A DNA stretch of 64,000 nucleotides from assembly GCF_001748085.1 (NCBI RefSeq), contig NZ_BBZK01000006.1, positions 253,657-317,656 on the forward strand, given 5' to 3'. The position numbers and the translations under genes were made by a program. The notes under the pieces were generated by a model that saw only the letters and a list, made by a program, of their open reading frames with translations, had not been told where the DNA came from and searched no databases. The DNA is from Streptomyces sp. TP-A0874 (GTDB taxonomy: Bacteria > Actinomycetota > Actinomycetes > Streptomycetales > Streptomycetaceae). Positions within the stretch are counted from its first letter, which is position 1; every line of letters starts with the position of its first letter. Shown piece by piece: positions 1-9,780 of this stretch.

Positions 1-378
1 GAGTGGCTGGAGCGGCGTGACGAGGTGGAGGTCGTGCACTACGCCGGGCTGCCGTCCAGCCCCTGGCACGCGACGGCGCGGAAGTACCTGCCGCGCGGGG
101 CCGGCGCGGTCTTCACCTTCGAGCTCCGGGGCGGGATGGAGGCGGGCAAGCGGTTCGTGGACGCCGTGGAGCTGTTCAGCCACCTCGCTAACATCGGTGA
201 TGTGCGCAGCCTGATCATCCACCCCGCCTCCACCACCCACAGTCAGCTCAGCGAGGAGCAGCTGACGGCCACCGGCGCCACGCCGGGGCTGGTCCGGCTG
301 TCGGTGGGCATCGAGCACATCGACGACCTCAAGGCGGACCTGGAGGCCGGTTTCCGCGCGGCGAAGGGCGTGTCCTGA
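1..378 (+). CDS. O-acetylhomoserine sulfhydrylase-type PLP enzyme, C-terminal part
   Basis: The reading frame is open from the first base, so this is the 3' end of a gene that starts before the window. About 125 residues are visible. They match the C-terminal domain of the Cys/Met-metabolism PLP family, including the segment HPASTTHSQL and the LSVGIEH motif typical of O-acetylhomoserine/O-acetylserine sulfhydrylases. The enzyme would use O-acetylhomoserine and sulfide to make homocysteine. The next gene is homoserine O-acetyltransferase, which makes its substrate, so a met operon is likely. The catalytic lysine lies upstream of the window and was not seen. Confidence 0.9.
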   Translation, partial: EWLERRDEVEVVHYAGLPSSPWHATARKYLPRGAGAVFTFELRGGMEAGKRFVDAVELFSHLANIGDVRSLIIHPASTTHSQLSEEQLTATGATPGLVRLSVGIEHIDDLKADLEAGFRAAKGVS

Positions 379-521
379 GCACTCAGCGTACGGAGCTGTC
401 GGCCGAGCCGCGGCGGGGCGGTAACCCTGCCGCGGCTCGGCCGGCCACTCCCCCACCGGACGCCCTCCCGCCGGCCACCGGGGCCTGGCAGGAGGGGGAT
501 CCTCCCGGCCGTCGGCGCTGG

Positions 522-1601
522 GTGGAGCTGCCGGCGCCGCTGCCGCTGGAAGCGGGCGGCGTGCTCCCCGGCGTGAGCATCGCCTACGAGACCTGGGGGA
601 CGCTGGCACCGGACGGTTCCAACGCGGTGCTGGTGCTGCACGCCCTGACCGGTGACAGCCACGTCACCGGCCCGGCTGGGGCGGGCCATCCGACCGCCGG
701 CTGGTGGGACGCCCTGGTCGGCCCCGGGCTGGCCATCGACACCGACCGCTGGTTCGTGGTGGCGCCCAACGTGCTGGGCGGCTGCCAGGGCAGCACCGGG
801 CCCGCTTCCCGGCGGCCGGACGGCCGGCGCTGGGGGGCGGCCTTCCCGACGATCGGTCAGCGGGACCAGGTCGCGGCCGAGGTGCAGTTGGCGGACGCGC
901 TGGGCATCGACCGCTGGGCGCTGGTGCTCGGCGGCTCGATGGGGGGCATGCGGGCGCTGGAGTGGGCGGTAGCCGAGCCGGAGCGGACCGGGGCGCTGCT
1001 CGTGCTCGCCTCCTGCGCCGCGGCGAGCGCGGAGCAGATCGCCTGGGCGCAGATCCAGGTGCGGGCCATCCGGGCGGACCCCGGCTGGCAGGGGGGCGAC
1101 TACCACGACGCCGGTCCCGGCGGCGGACCGCACAACGGCCTGGGCATCGCCCGCCGGATCGCACACACGACCTACCGCAGCGAGCCGGAGCTGGAGAGCA
1201 GGTTCGGCCGTACGCCGCAGGGATCGGAGGACCCGGCCCGCGGCGGCCGGTACCAGGTGGAGTCGTACCTCGACCACCATGCGGACAAGCTGGTGCGGCG
1301 GTTCGACGCGGGGAGCTACGTGGTGCTCAGCCAGGCCATGAACGCGCACGACATCGGCCGCGGCCGGGGCGGTACGGCGGCCGCGCTCCGCAGGGTGACC
1401 GCACCCGCCCTGGTGGTCGGTGTCGACTCGGACCGGCTGTATCCCCTGGAGCAGCAGCAGCGACTGGCGGCCGGAATGCCGGCCGCTGACCGGGCCCGGG
1501 TCATCGAGTCACCCTGTGGCCACGACGGTTTCCTGGTGGAGACCGAGCAGGTCGGGGCAGTGATCACCGAACTGCTGAGGGGTGCGGGCCACTCACTGTG
1601 A
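522..1601 (+). CDS. metX: Homoserine O-acetyltransferase MetX
   Basis: This alpha/beta-hydrolase transfers acetyl from acetyl-CoA to homoserine, the first committed step to methionine. The family signature is clear: YETWGTL near the N-terminus, the nucleophile-elbow GGSMGGM with Ser as acyl carrier, VGVDSDRLYP holding the catalytic Asp, and CGHDGF holding the catalytic His. The called start is GTG at 522. The same frame is open back to 375, where a CTG overlaps the stop of the upstream sulfhydrylase gene, with no ATG, GTG or TTG between. Translation of that upstream stretch looks like coding sequence, so the true start may be the CTG. Product from 522 is 359 residues. Confidence 0.93.
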   Translation: MELPAPLPLEAGGVLPGVSIAYETWGTLAPDGSNAVLVLHALTGDSHVTGPAGAGHPTAGWWDALVGPGLAIDTDRWFVVAPNVLGGCQGSTGPASRRPDGRRWGAAFPTIGQRDQVAAEVQLADALGIDRWALVLGGSMGGMRALEWAVAEPERTGALLVLASCAAASAEQIAWAQIQVRAIRADPGWQGGDYHDAGPGGGPHNGLGIARRIAHTTYRSEPELESRFGRTPQGSEDPARGGRYQVESYLDHHADKLVRRFDAGSYVVLSQAMNAHDIGRGRGGTAAALRRVTAPALVVGVDSDRLYPLEQQQRLAAGMPAADRARVIESPCGHDGFLVETEQVGAVITELLRGAGHSL

Positions 1602-1761
1602 CCGGTGGTCCGGGGCACGGCGAGCACGCCCGGCCGATTCTCTTCCGGTTCTTCCATCGGGCTGCTGACGGCCGCCCCGGACGCCGTAGGCTGGGCACGG
1701 ACGGGATGACGGAGCATCCGGGATCGCGGAAGGCGATCTTCCGGTCGGAAGGAGGCGCTGG

Positions 1762-2856
1762 GTGATCGAGCTCGAGGGAGTGCCCGAGCTGATCGACCCG
1801 GTCATGGTGGCCGCGTTCGAGGGCTGGAACGACGCCGGTGACGCCGCCTCCGCGGCGGTCGCGCACCTGAACGAGGAGTGGAAGGGCGAGGTCTTCGCGG
1901 CGCTGGACGCCGAGGACTACTACGACTTCCAGGTCAATCGGCCGACCATCTGGCTCGACGGCGGAGTGCGCAGGGTCAACTGGCCGACGACTCGGCTGTC
2001 CGTGGCGAGGACCGGGGGCGAGCGCCCCCGCGACGTGGTCCTCGTCCGCGGGATCGAACCGAGCATGCGCTGGCGCACCTTCTGCAACGAGCTGCTGAGC
2101 TTCGCCCACGAGCTGGGGGTGGAGATGGTCGTGGTGCTCGGCGCGCTGCTCGGCGACACGCCGCACAGCCGCCCGGTCCCCGTCAGCGGCGTCACCTCCG
2201 ATCCGGGGCTGGCCCGGACCATGGACCTGGAGGAGACCCGCTACGAGGGCCCCACGGGCATCGTCGGCATCCTGCAGGAGGCCTGCACCCACGCGGGCGT
2301 CCCCGCGGTCAGCCTGTGGGCGGCCGTTCCGCACTACGTGTCGCAGCCACCGAACCCCAAGGCCACTCTGGCCCTCCTGAACCGCTTGGAGGACCTGCTC
2401 GGCCTACACGTCCCGCTCGGGGAACTGGCCGAGGACGCGCGCGCCTGGCAGCTGGGGGTGGACCAGTTGGCGGCCGAGGACAGCGAGGTCGCCGAGTACG
2501 TCCAGTCCCTGGAGGAGGCGCGGGACACGGCCGAGTTGCCGGAGGCCTCCGGCGAGGCGATCGCCCGGGAGTTCGAACGGTATCTGCGCCGCCGGGACGG
2601 GCAGGGCCCGGGACGCCGGGACGGATCGGGCCAGACCGGCGCGGGCGGTGTCGCGACGGAGGGCGGGGGCACCGGCCCCGAGGGTCAGACACGCGAGACG
2701 CCCTACCTGCGCGACCCGGCCACCGGGCGGTTCCGCTCGGCTCGGAGACCCACCGGTGAGGAGCGCGGCGAGCAGGACGCCTCCGCCGAGGACGCCGACC
2801 GGGAGGACGGGAGGCCGCACCACGACAAGGGCCCGGAGGGCGGCGAGGACACCTGA
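1762..2856 (+). CDS. PAC2 family protein
   Basis: A 364-residue protein of the PAC2 family, proteins related to proteasome-assembly chaperones and widespread in actinobacteria without a settled function. The N-terminal two thirds carry the conserved start (VAAFEGWNDAGDAAS), a central VVVLGALLGDTPHSRPV segment, and an LWAAVPHYV stretch. The last roughly 100 residues are low-complexity, rich in Gly, Arg, Glu and Asp, and probably disordered. The start is GTG at 1762, preceded by a GGAAGGAGG ribosome site. It sits alone between metX and the convergent mshC, and this neighbourhood is conserved in streptomycetes as far as I recall. Confidence 0.9.
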   Translation: MIELEGVPELIDPVMVAAFEGWNDAGDAASAAVAHLNEEWKGEVFAALDAEDYYDFQVNRPTIWLDGGVRRVNWPTTRLSVARTGGERPRDVVLVRGIEPSMRWRTFCNELLSFAHELGVEMVVVLGALLGDTPHSRPVPVSGVTSDPGLARTMDLEETRYEGPTGIVGILQEACTHAGVPAVSLWAAVPHYVSQPPNPKATLALLNRLEDLLGLHVPLGELAEDARAWQLGVDQLAAEDSEVAEYVQSLEEARDTAELPEASGEAIAREFERYLRRRDGQGPGRRDGSGQTGAGGVATEGGGTGPEGQTRETPYLRDPATGRFRSARRPTGEERGEQDASAEDADREDGRPHHDKGPEGGEDT

Positions 2857-3109
2857 GGAGCGCCCTCTGGCACCCGCGGGCCGACGCACGGCGAGGGCTG
2901 CGGCTCCCCGCCGCCTGACCGGCACATCGGCAGCGCGCCGCGGCTTCGCGGGCCCAGCGCCTGCTGAGTACCACTTCCCATCAGCACCTGGGCAGTGTCA
3001 CTACTCAGTCCCACCAGCCAGTGTCACCGCCGGTGTCGCCGGGGAGGTGCTGCCGCCGGCGGCCGTCAGCGCCCCGATGCCTCCGGCGGCCGCGTCGTGC
3101 GGTCTGCGG

Positions 3110-4339
3110 TCACAGGGCCACGCCGAGCAGGGCGTCCGCCGTCCGGGAGACCAGCCCGGGAGCGCCCTCGTCCGTTCCCCCCGTGGTCCGCTGGGTCTCC
3201 ACCCAGCGGTCCACCGCCGCGAGGGCGGCCGGTGCGTCCAGGTCGTCGGCGAGCGCCCGGCGCACCTCCTCCAGGAGGCCGTCCGCAGGAGGTCCGTCAG
3301 GTCGTGAGACCGCGGAGCGCCACCGCTCCAGGCGGGCGACCGCGGCCTCCAGCACACCGTCGGTCCACTCCCAGTCGGCGCGGTAGTGATGGGCGAGGAG
3401 GGCCAGCCGGATGGCCGCGGGGTCGACCCCCGAACGGCGCAGCTGCGAGACGAAGACCAGGTTCCCCTTCGACTTGGACATCTTCTCGCCGTCCAGCCCC
3501 ACCATGCCGGCGTGCACGTAGGCCCGGGCGAAGGGCCACTGCCCGGTGAGCGCCTGGGCGTGCGAGGCGCCCATCTCGTGGTGGGGGAAGGCCAGGTCCG
3601 AGCCACCGCCCTGGACGTCGAAGCCCATGCCCAGCCGACCCAGGGCGATCGCCACGCACTCGATGTGCCAGCCCGGTCGGCCCCGGCCGAGTGAGCCTCC
3701 GTCCCAGCTCGGCTCGCCTTCCCGGGCCGCCACCCACAGCATCGGGTCGAGCGGGTTCTTCTTACCGGGGCGTTCCGGGTCGCCGCCGCGCTCGGCGGAG
3801 AGCAGGCGCATCGTCTCGGCGTCCAGACCGGACACCCCACCGAAGGCGGGGTCGGCCGCCACGGAGAAGTAGATGTCACCTTCGAGCTCGTAGGCGGCGC
3901 CCGCCGCCCGTAGCCGTTCGACGAGCGGCACGATCTCGGGTATGGCCTCGACCGCCCCGATGTAGTGCCGGGGCGGCAGCATCCGTAGGGCCGTCATGTC
4001 CTCCCGGAAGAGGGCGGTCTCCCGTTCGGCCAGCACCGTCCAGTCCTCTTCGTTGGCCACGGCCCGTTCCAGCAGCGGGTCGTCGACGTCGGTGACGTTC
4101 TGGACGTAGTCCACCTGCCGCCCGGTGTCCAGCCACACCCGCTGGACGAGGTCGAAGGCGTTGTACGTCGCCGCGTGCCCCAGATGGGTGGCGTCGTACG
4201 GCGTGATGCCGCAGACGTACATACGGGCGACCGGCCCGGGCTGAAGGGTGATCGGCCCCCCGGTCGCGGTGTCGTGGATCCGGAGGTCCCGACCGCTGCC
4301 GGGCAGAGCGGGGACGTCTGAAGCGGGCCAGGCATACAT
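3110..4339 (-). CDS. mshC: Cysteine-1-D-myo-inositol 2-amino-2-deoxy-alpha-D-glucopyranoside ligase MshC
   Basis: This class I aminoacyl-tRNA-synthetase-like ligase joins cysteine to GlcN-inositol in mycothiol synthesis. The 409 residues match the usual MshC length. Visible features are [17 protein letters not shown] (zinc-binding Cys and HIGH-like LGHA), GWHIEC in the zinc site, and the KMSKSKGN signature loop. The missing C-terminal tRNA-binding extension and the sequence [14 protein letters not shown] at the start separate it from a cysteinyl-tRNA synthetase. The product acts in the cytosol in synthesis of the actinobacterial redox thiol. It is divergent from nothing close and converges on the PAC2 gene across about 250 bp. 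Confidence 0.96.
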   Translation of the reverse strand: MYAWPASDVPALPGSGRDLRIHDTATGGPITLQPGPVARMYVCGITPYDATHLGHAATYNAFDLVQRVWLDTGRQVDYVQNVTDVDDPLLERAVANEEDWTVLAERETALFREDMTALRMLPPRHYIGAVEAIPEIVPLVERLRAAGAAYELEGDIYFSVAADPAFGGVSGLDAETMRLLSAERGGDPERPGKKNPLDPMLWVAAREGEPSWDGGSLGRGRPGWHIECVAIALGRLGMGFDVQGGGSDLAFPHHEMGASHAQALTGQWPFARAYVHAGMVGLDGEKMSKSKGNLVFVSQLRRSGVDPAAIRLALLAHHYRADWEWTDGVLEAAVARLERWRSAVSRPDGPPADGLLEEVRRALADDLDAPAALAAVDRWVETQRTTGGTDEGAPGLVSRTADALLGVAL

Positions 4340-4393
4340 GTCATGAGCGTAACCGGATGCCCGTTCCGGTTACGAACCGCCCCGGCGGGTTGT

Positions 4394-5266
4394 CTACACC
4401 GGGGGCCAGGGGATCGCCGGCCACTGCCCGCTCGGCACAGGGTGGCGTCCGCTGCTCACCAGCCGGTCCACCCGCTCCCGGAGCGCCGCCGTCTCCTCGG
4501 CGGTGATCAGTTCACGGAGCCGGTCGGCCAGCGCGCCGGTCCCGGAGAGCCCGAGTGAGAGCCGGCCCAGCACCTCGGTCACGCCCCGGGGAAGGGGCTC
4601 ACCGGCCCAGCCCCAGAGCAGGGTGCGGAGCTTGTCCTCCGGGTGGAAGGCCACCCCGTGGTCGATGCCGTGGAGCCGGCCGTCGGCGGTCGGCAGCAGG
4701 TGACCGCCCTTGCGGTCACCGTTGTTGATCACCGCGTCCAGTACCGCCATCCGTCGTAGTCCGGGGGTGTCGGCGTGTACCAGCAGCGCGGTGCGGCCCT
4801 CGGCCACCTCGGCCCGGCCGACGGCCTTCCAGCCGGGCCCGGCCTGCTCGGCGTCGACCAGGGCCAGCAGCTCGGCCTCCGGGTCGGCGTCGATCCACAG
4901 CTGGCACATGCCCTCGCCGTAGGGACCGTCACGCAGCACCGTCGGCGGCACCAGTTCCCATCCCATGGCCCGGCAGACCTCGTAGGCGGCCACCTCGCGC
5001 TGGGCGAGCGTGCCGTGCGGGAAGTCCCAGAGGGGCCGCTCACCGGCGATCGGCTTGTAGACGCAGTCGATCCTCCGGCCGGCCCCCTCCACCTCACAGC
5101 GGAAGACCGCGTTCGAGGCCCCGTGCAGGCTGCCCAGTACCCTCAGCTCGCCCTCCGCGAGGAGCCGGGCGGTCCCGGGTTCCTCCAACGCCCTCGCCCC
5201 GGGGAGGCTGCGGGAAGGGCTCACGGTGCTCAGGTCTCGCGGCGGTATCCGTTCTGACGCGGGCAT
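4394..5266 (-). CDS. SCO1664 family protein
   Basis: A 290-residue protein of the actinobacterial SCO1664 family, whose fold recalls PI3/4-kinase-like proteins. Seen here are DCVYKPIAGERPLWDFP, a conserved lysine-containing segment, AVINNGDRKGGHLL with the HRD-like NGDRKGGH motif, and HGIDHGVAFH. The function is not established. The start is ATG at 5266, overlapping the end of the DUF3090 gene by 37 bp, so the two are probably one transcript with the phosphatase gene upstream. This trio is a conserved actinobacterial gene set. Confidence 0.92.
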   Translation of the reverse strand: MPASERIPPRDLSTVSPSRSLPGARALEEPGTARLLAEGELRVLGSLHGASNAVFRCEVEGAGRRIDCVYKPIAGERPLWDFPHGTLAQREVAAYEVCRAMGWELVPPTVLRDGPYGEGMCQLWIDADPEAELLALVDAEQAGPGWKAVGRAEVAEGRTALLVHADTPGLRRMAVLDAVINNGDRKGGHLLPTADGRLHGIDHGVAFHPEDKLRTLLWGWAGEPLPRGVTEVLGRLSLGLSGTGALADRLRELITAEETAALRERVDRLVSSGRHPVPSGQWPAIPWPPV

Positions 5267-5820
5267 ACGTGTCCCTCCGGGTCGAGCGGCAGGCTGCACA
5301 GCGGGCACGGCGGGCGTCCTGCGTTGACCACCTCGAGCGCCCGCTTGGCGAACGCCCGCGCCATCGACCCGCTGATCCGCACCCGCAGTATGGGCGGTCC
5401 GTTCTGGTCGTCCTGGATCAGTCGTTCCTCGGCCTCGGCGAGCTCCTCCTCCGACTCGGCGTCGAGCTCGACGAGAGCCTGGGCCTCCACGACCATGCAC
5501 TGTTTCTCGCCGTCCCAGGCCAGCGCCATGGTGCCCACCCGGAACTCCTCCTCGACCGGGGTGTCGAGCGGAGCGGTGTCGGCCACCTCGGCGGGGGCGA
5601 CGGCCGGTACCGGCGCACTGCCACCGGTCCGGCGCACGACTTCGTCCAGCAGTTCGTCGATCCGCTCGGCGAGGGCGGCCACCTGTGCCTTCTCGAGCGC
5701 GACGCTGGTGGAACGGCCCGCCGAACTCGCCTGGAGGAAGAAGGTACGCCGCCCAGGCAGCCCGACCGTGCCGGCGACGAAGCGGTCCGGTGGGTCGTAG
5801 AGGAACACCTGACGGGACAC
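5230..5820 (-). CDS. DUF3090 family protein
   Basis: A 196-residue DUF3090 protein that begins SRQVFLYDPPDRFVAGTVG, the family hallmark. It ends in a small zinc-ribbon-like segment with CPLC and a later HVC, giving three to four possible metal ligands. The start is GTG at 5820 behind GGGAGCAGGC. Function is unknown; it travels with the SCO1664-family and MSMEG_4193-family genes, which suggests a shared role. Confidence 0.92.
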   Translation of the reverse strand: MSRQVFLYDPPDRFVAGTVGLPGRRTFFLQASSAGRSTSVALEKAQVAALAERIDELLDEVVRRTGGSAPVPAVAPAEVADTAPLDTPVEEEFRVGTMALAWDGEKQCMVVEAQALVELDAESEEELAEAEERLIQDDQNGPPILRVRISGSMARAFAKRALEVVNAGRPPCPLCSLPLDPEGHVCPRQNGYRRET

Positions 5821-5945
5821 GCCTGCTCCCTTGGAATCGTGTTTTCGCGGTCGTGTACGACGTGGCTGTGCGACTCGGGCCGATCATGTGCCGGGGGGCG
5901 GGGCACTCGGCCCCCGCGCCCCGTCCAGCCTACTGCGCACGGAGA

Positions 5946-6647
5946 TCACGGTGTGCCCGTGGCGCCCCCGACCGCGGCGTCGCCCTCGGCTGCCCGGGCG
6001 GGTTCCCCGGACGGTGCCAGCGAGTCGAGTCGCCCCGTCTCGCTCAGCCGCAGCAGGAAGGGGCGGAGCCTGGTGTAGCGGATCGCCGTGACCGAGCAGG
6101 GCTCGACACTGATCCGCTGGAAGAGGTCGAGGTGGAGGCCGAGCGCGTCGGCGACCAGGGCCTTGATGATGTCACCGTGTGAGCACATCAGGTAGACGGA
6201 GTGTTCACCGTGCTCCGCCTCGATCCGGCCGTTCCACTCCCGTACCGCGTCGACGGCGCGCGCCTGCATGGCACGGACGGACTCACCGTCCGCCCCGGGA
6301 AACGTCGCGGCCGAAGGATGCTGCTGGACGGTGGTCCACAGCGGCTCCTCGGCGAGTTCGGCGAGTTTGCGGCCGGACCAGTCGCCGTAGCGGCACTCGC
6401 CGATCCGCTCCTCGGTGTGAGCGGGCAGCTCCGGCCGAGCCGCGAGCAGCGGCTCCAGGGTCTCGCGGCAGCGTTGCAGCGGGCTGTGGACCGCAGCGGC
6501 GAGCGGAAGCCCGGCCAGCCGCGCCGGGAGCTCCGCCGCCTGTTCGGCCCCCCTCTCGTCCAGGGCGACGCCGGGGGTCCATCCGGCGAGCACCCCCTCG
6601 GTGTTTGCGGTGGACCGCCCGTGCCGTACGAGGATCAGCGTGGCCAT
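5946..6647 (-). CDS. MSMEG_4193-family histidine phosphatase (phosphomutase-like)
   Basis: A 233-residue histidine-phosphatase-superfamily protein. The catalytic RHG triad (LVRHGRSTAN) is near the N-terminus, followed by GERxxE-like IGECRYGDWSG and the second catalytic histidine in CSHGD. Substrate is unknown for this family. It lies 125 bp upstream of the DUF3090 gene in the same direction, matching the conserved three-gene set. The start is ATG at 6647, without a strong ribosome site. Confidence 0.92.
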   Translation of the reverse strand: MATLILVRHGRSTANTEGVLAGWTPGVALDERGAEQAAELPARLAGLPLAAAVHSPLQRCRETLEPLLAARPELPAHTEERIGECRYGDWSGRKLAELAEEPLWTTVQQHPSAATFPGADGESVRAMQARAVDAVREWNGRIEAEHGEHSVYLMCSHGDIIKALVADALGLHLDLFQRISVEPCSVTAIRYTRLRPFLLRLSETGRLDSLAPSGEPARAAEGDAAVGGATGTP

Positions 6648-6846
6648 GGTGGCCAGCTTACGACCCGGTGCGCGGTGGCGGCCGGTCGCTGCGGACCGGC
6701 CTCGGCGCCCCGACGGAGAGGGGCGTGGCGGAGCCCGGTCGGCCGGGTCACCGGCCCTCGGCGCCTGCGGCTCGTTTCCGTCCGGCGCCGCGCCGAAGGG
6801 CTTCCTGGCCATGCGCGCCCCCGCGGGGCGGGGCAGAATCCTGAGC

Positions 6847-7827
6847 GTGATCGTGGACAGCGCCATCTACCGGGACGGGCGCCGTACCCAGACCTCGCCG
6901 GACCTCTCGGAGGCCCTCGCCGAGGCCCGGGCGGGAAGCGGCTCGTTCCTCTGGGTGGGGGTCCGGGAGCCGACACCGCAGGAGTTCGACCGCATCAGCC
7001 GGGAGTTCGCCCTGCACCCGCTGGCGGTGGAGAACGCTCTGCAGGCACGTCAGCGCCCCAAGCTGGAGGTGTACCAGGACTCGCTCCTGCTGGTACTCAG
7101 GCCGATCGCCCACGAGTCCGGTGCGCGGGTGCGCAGCGGCGAGCTGATGCTCTTCGTGGGCGACTCCTTCGTGCTGACGATCCGACACGGCGGCGACGGG
7201 CTGCTGTCCCGGGTCCGCCGCGGGCTGGAGAGCGATCCGCTCCGGCTCCGGCACGGACCGACCGCGGTGCTGTACGCGGTGAGCGACGCCGTGGTGGACG
7301 AGTACGTCGAGGCGGTGGCGGACCTCCAGGTGGATCTGGAGGAGTTGGAGGAGGAGGTGTTCGCCCCGCCGGGGCGGGACGCCAAGAACGTGGCCTCCCG
7401 CATCTACGCCTTCAAGCGGCAGCTGGTGGAGTTCCGGCGGGCCACGGTGCCGCTCGGCGAACCCCTGAGCCGGCTGGCCGCGACAGGTATGCCCTTCGTC
7501 CACGACCACTCCCGGCCGTTCTTCCGGGACGTCGCCGACCACCTGAGCCGGGTCGACGAGTCCGTCGAGGGGCTGGACCGACTGCTGTCCGACATCCTCT
7601 CCGCCCACCTCGCGCAGATGGGCGTCCAGCAGAACGACGACATGCGGAAGATCTCGGCCTGGGCCGCGATGGCGGCGGTGCCGACCCTGCTGGCGGGGAT
7701 CTACGGTATGAACTTCCGGAACATGCCCGAGCTGAGGTGGCCCTGGGGCTATCCCGGGGTGCTCGGCCTGATGCTGGTGGTGATCCTCGGCCTGTACCGG
7801 CTCTTCAAGCGGCGCAGCTGGCTCTGA
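6847..7827 (+). CDS. corA: CorA-type magnesium/cobalt transporter
   Basis: A 326-residue CorA-family divalent cation channel. The C-terminus has two transmembrane helices separated by the YGMNF selectivity motif, with a short basic tail (KRRSW) as expected. The cytoplasmic N-terminal domain shows the family region NALQARQRPKLE. The start is GTG at 6847, divergent from the histidine phosphatase about 200 bp away. A longer frame upstream exists but has no family homology. Confidence 0.93.
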   Translation: MIVDSAIYRDGRRTQTSPDLSEALAEARAGSGSFLWVGVREPTPQEFDRISREFALHPLAVENALQARQRPKLEVYQDSLLLVLRPIAHESGARVRSGELMLFVGDSFVLTIRHGGDGLLSRVRRGLESDPLRLRHGPTAVLYAVSDAVVDEYVEAVADLQVDLEELEEEVFAPPGRDAKNVASRIYAFKRQLVEFRRATVPLGEPLSRLAATGMPFVHDHSRPFFRDVADHLSRVDESVEGLDRLLSDILSAHLAQMGVQQNDDMRKISAWAAMAAVPTLLAGIYGMNFRNMPELRWPWGYPGVLGLMLVVILGLYRLFKRRSWL

Positions 7828-7988
7828 TCCGCCGGCCCTCTCCCGTCCGGAACGGCCGTGGCCCTCCCCGGGCTTGGGCGGAGCGCCTTCTCCGGTGGGA
7901 GCGAAGCGGGTGGGCGGCGCCCCGTGCTCCTCGACTCGTCTGGTTTCCGGTGCGGTGGGTAGGGTTGAGGGCGAGGCCGGAGGGGGTT

Positions 7989-8612
7989 GTGAAACGGGTG
8001 AGCAAGTTCAGCAGGGCAACGCGCAACCGCCCCGCACCGCGGCGACTCGGGCCGGCCGGCTCGGACTGGTCGCCCTACGACCGCCTCGAGGACGCCGCGC
8101 ACGCGTACTTCCTCCACGCGGACGTGGCGCTGGAGGCGATCGGCGGTGTGCTGGGCCGGCATCGGGTCCGCGGCTTCACCCTGGAGCGGGTGGTGGACCT
8201 GACTGAGGCCGGGGCGTCGGTCTGGCAGGAGGCCGCCATCTGTGACGGGCGCCGGCTGCTGCTCTGGCACAGCGAGGAGTTGGCGGACGACGACGCACCG
8301 GGCGGAACCGTGCTCGACTCCTCGGTGCAGGTGCTTCCGCTGGACGCCATCCGCCACGTGGGGATGCGGACGGTCGTCGGCCGGGACGGCTCGGGCCGGC
8401 GGGTGGACCGGGGGGTCCATCTGGTGCTGGCCACCGCCACACCCCACGAGCTCAACCCGGTGTCCGGCGGTGACCCCGAGACTCCGATCGCCGCCGCCCG
8501 CTTCCGGCCTGAGGCCTTCCGCTTCAGCAAGTCGCTGGACGACGGCGGGCCCGGGCAGATAGCCAGGCTGATCTCCTTCGGCCAACTGATCGGGCGGCTC
8601 ATCCCGCACTGA
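7989..8612 (+). CDS. Conserved hypothetical protein
   Basis: A 207-residue soluble protein with no motif I can name. It starts with a basic stretch (KRVSKFSRATRNRPAPRR) and contains DWSPYDRLEDAAHAYF. GTG at 7989 is chosen because GGAGG ends 5 nt upstream; a second GTG at 7998 is too far. There are no membrane helices or signal peptide. Similar proteins occur in streptomycetes next to such core genes, as far as I recall, but no function is known. Confidence 0.8.
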   Translation: MKRVSKFSRATRNRPAPRRLGPAGSDWSPYDRLEDAAHAYFLHADVALEAIGGVLGRHRVRGFTLERVVDLTEAGASVWQEAAICDGRRLLLWHSEELADDDAPGGTVLDSSVQVLPLDAIRHVGMRTVVGRDGSGRRVDRGVHLVLATATPHELNPVSGGDPETPIAAARFRPEAFRFSKSLDDGGPGQIARLISFGQLIGRLIPH

Positions 8613-8730
8613 GGCCTCACCTCCGGCGGCGACCGCGCGGGTCAGCAGCGGAGGTCGGCACTCCGGAGATCCGCCCCGTCCGGCTCTCCGCTGCGTCGCG
8701 GGAGAGCGGACGGGATGTCTCCGAGGGCCG

Positions 8731-9780
8731 TCAGGCCAGGCCGGAGCGTTCCAGCGCCTCGACACCGGCGCGCAGCGAGCCGAACCGTTCTTCCAGGGTG
8801 AGGCCGGCCGGGGCGAGCGACAGGGTGGTGACCCCGGCTTCCGCGTACGCCCTCATCCGGTCGGCGATCCGGTCGACCGAGCCGAGCAGCGTGGTGGAGT
8901 CGATGAGCTCCCGGGGGACCGCGGCGGCTGCACCCTCCTTGTCACCCGAGAGGTACCTCCGCTGGATCTCCGCGGCCTCCTTCTCGTAGCCCATCCGCTG
9001 GGCCAGTTTGTTGTAGAAGTTCTGCTTCGCGCTGCCCATACCGCCGACGTACAGCGCGGTGTACGGCCGGAAGTGGTCGGCAAGGGCCGTCACGTCCTCA
9101 CCGACCGCCATCGGCACGGTCGCCACCAGGTCGAAACCCTCGACCGTCCGGCCCGCCTTCGCACGGCCGGCGCGGACCGGCCCGAGCGTGGTCGCCTCAG
9201 CGTGCTCGGGGGCGAAGAAGAGCACCAGCGCCCCGTCGGCGATCTCGCCGGTCTGCTCCAGGTTCCGCGGGCCGATGGCGGCGATGTAGAGCGGGATCTC
9301 CTCCCGCACCGGGTGCACCGTCAGTTTGATGGGCTTCCCCGGCCCGTCGGGGAGCGGCAGGGTCCAGTGCTCGCCCTCGTAGCTGAGCCGCTCGCGGGAC
9401 ATGGCCCGGCGGACGATCTCGACGTACTCGCGGGTGCGCGCCAGCGGTTTGTCGAACTTGACGCCGTACCAGCCCTCGGAGACCTGCGGTCCGGATACCC
9501 CGAGGCCGAGGCGGAAGCGGCCCCCGGAGAGCGAGTCGAGGGTGGCGGCGGTCATCGCCGTCATCGCGGGCGCACGCGCGGGGATCTGGAAGATGGCCGA
9601 TCCCACCTCGATCCGCTCGGTCTGCGCGGCGACCCAGGAGAGCACGGTCGGGGCGTCGGAGCCGTAGGCCTCCGCCACCCAGCAGATGTCGTAGCCGAGC
9701 TTGTCGGCCTCGCGGGCGACCGCGAGGTTGTCGGCGTCCATACCGGCGCCCCAGTAGCCGAGGTTGATCCCGAGCCGCAT
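8731..9780 (-). CDS. LLM-class F420-dependent oxidoreductase
   Basis: A 349-residue luciferase-like TIM-barrel protein. The N-terminus INLGYWGAGMDADNLAVAREADKLGYD and the region GRFRLGLGVSGPQVSEGWYG are typical of the actinobacterial F420-dependent LLM subfamily. The substrate cannot be predicted. It is divergent from the following aldo/keto reductase gene across 153 bp. It is not the LLM enzyme of the polyketide cluster, which belongs to a different subfamily. Confidence 0.9.
   Translation of the reverse strand: MRLGINLGYWGAGMDADNLAVAREADKLGYDICWVAEAYGSDAPTVLSWVAAQTERIEVGSAIFQIPARAPAMTAMTAATLDSLSGGRFRLGLGVSGPQVSEGWYGVKFDKPLARTREYVEIVRRAMSRERLSYEGEHWTLPLPDGPGKPIKLTVHPVREEIPLYIAAIGPRNLEQTGEIADGALVLFFAPEHAEATTLGPVRAGRAKAGRTVEGFDLVATVPMAVGEDVTALADHFRPYTALYVGGMGSAKQNFYNKLAQRMGYEKEAAEIQRRYLSGDKEGAAAAVPRELIDSTTLLGSVDRIADRMRAYAEAGVTTLSLAPAGLTLEERFGSLRAGVEALERSGLA

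Noticed and set aside
243..1349. Long open frame opposite metX
   Set aside because: Low-complexity Arg/Pro/Gly-rich translation with no motif; an antisense shadow of the high-GC metX gene.
6201..7988. Very long plus-strand frame running through the CorA region
   Set aside because: CorA motifs are in another frame; only the last part (from 7989) has protein-like composition.
8686..8712. Small hairpin after the 7989-8612 gene
   Set aside because: Only about 7-8 pairs with a large loop; too weak to call a terminator.
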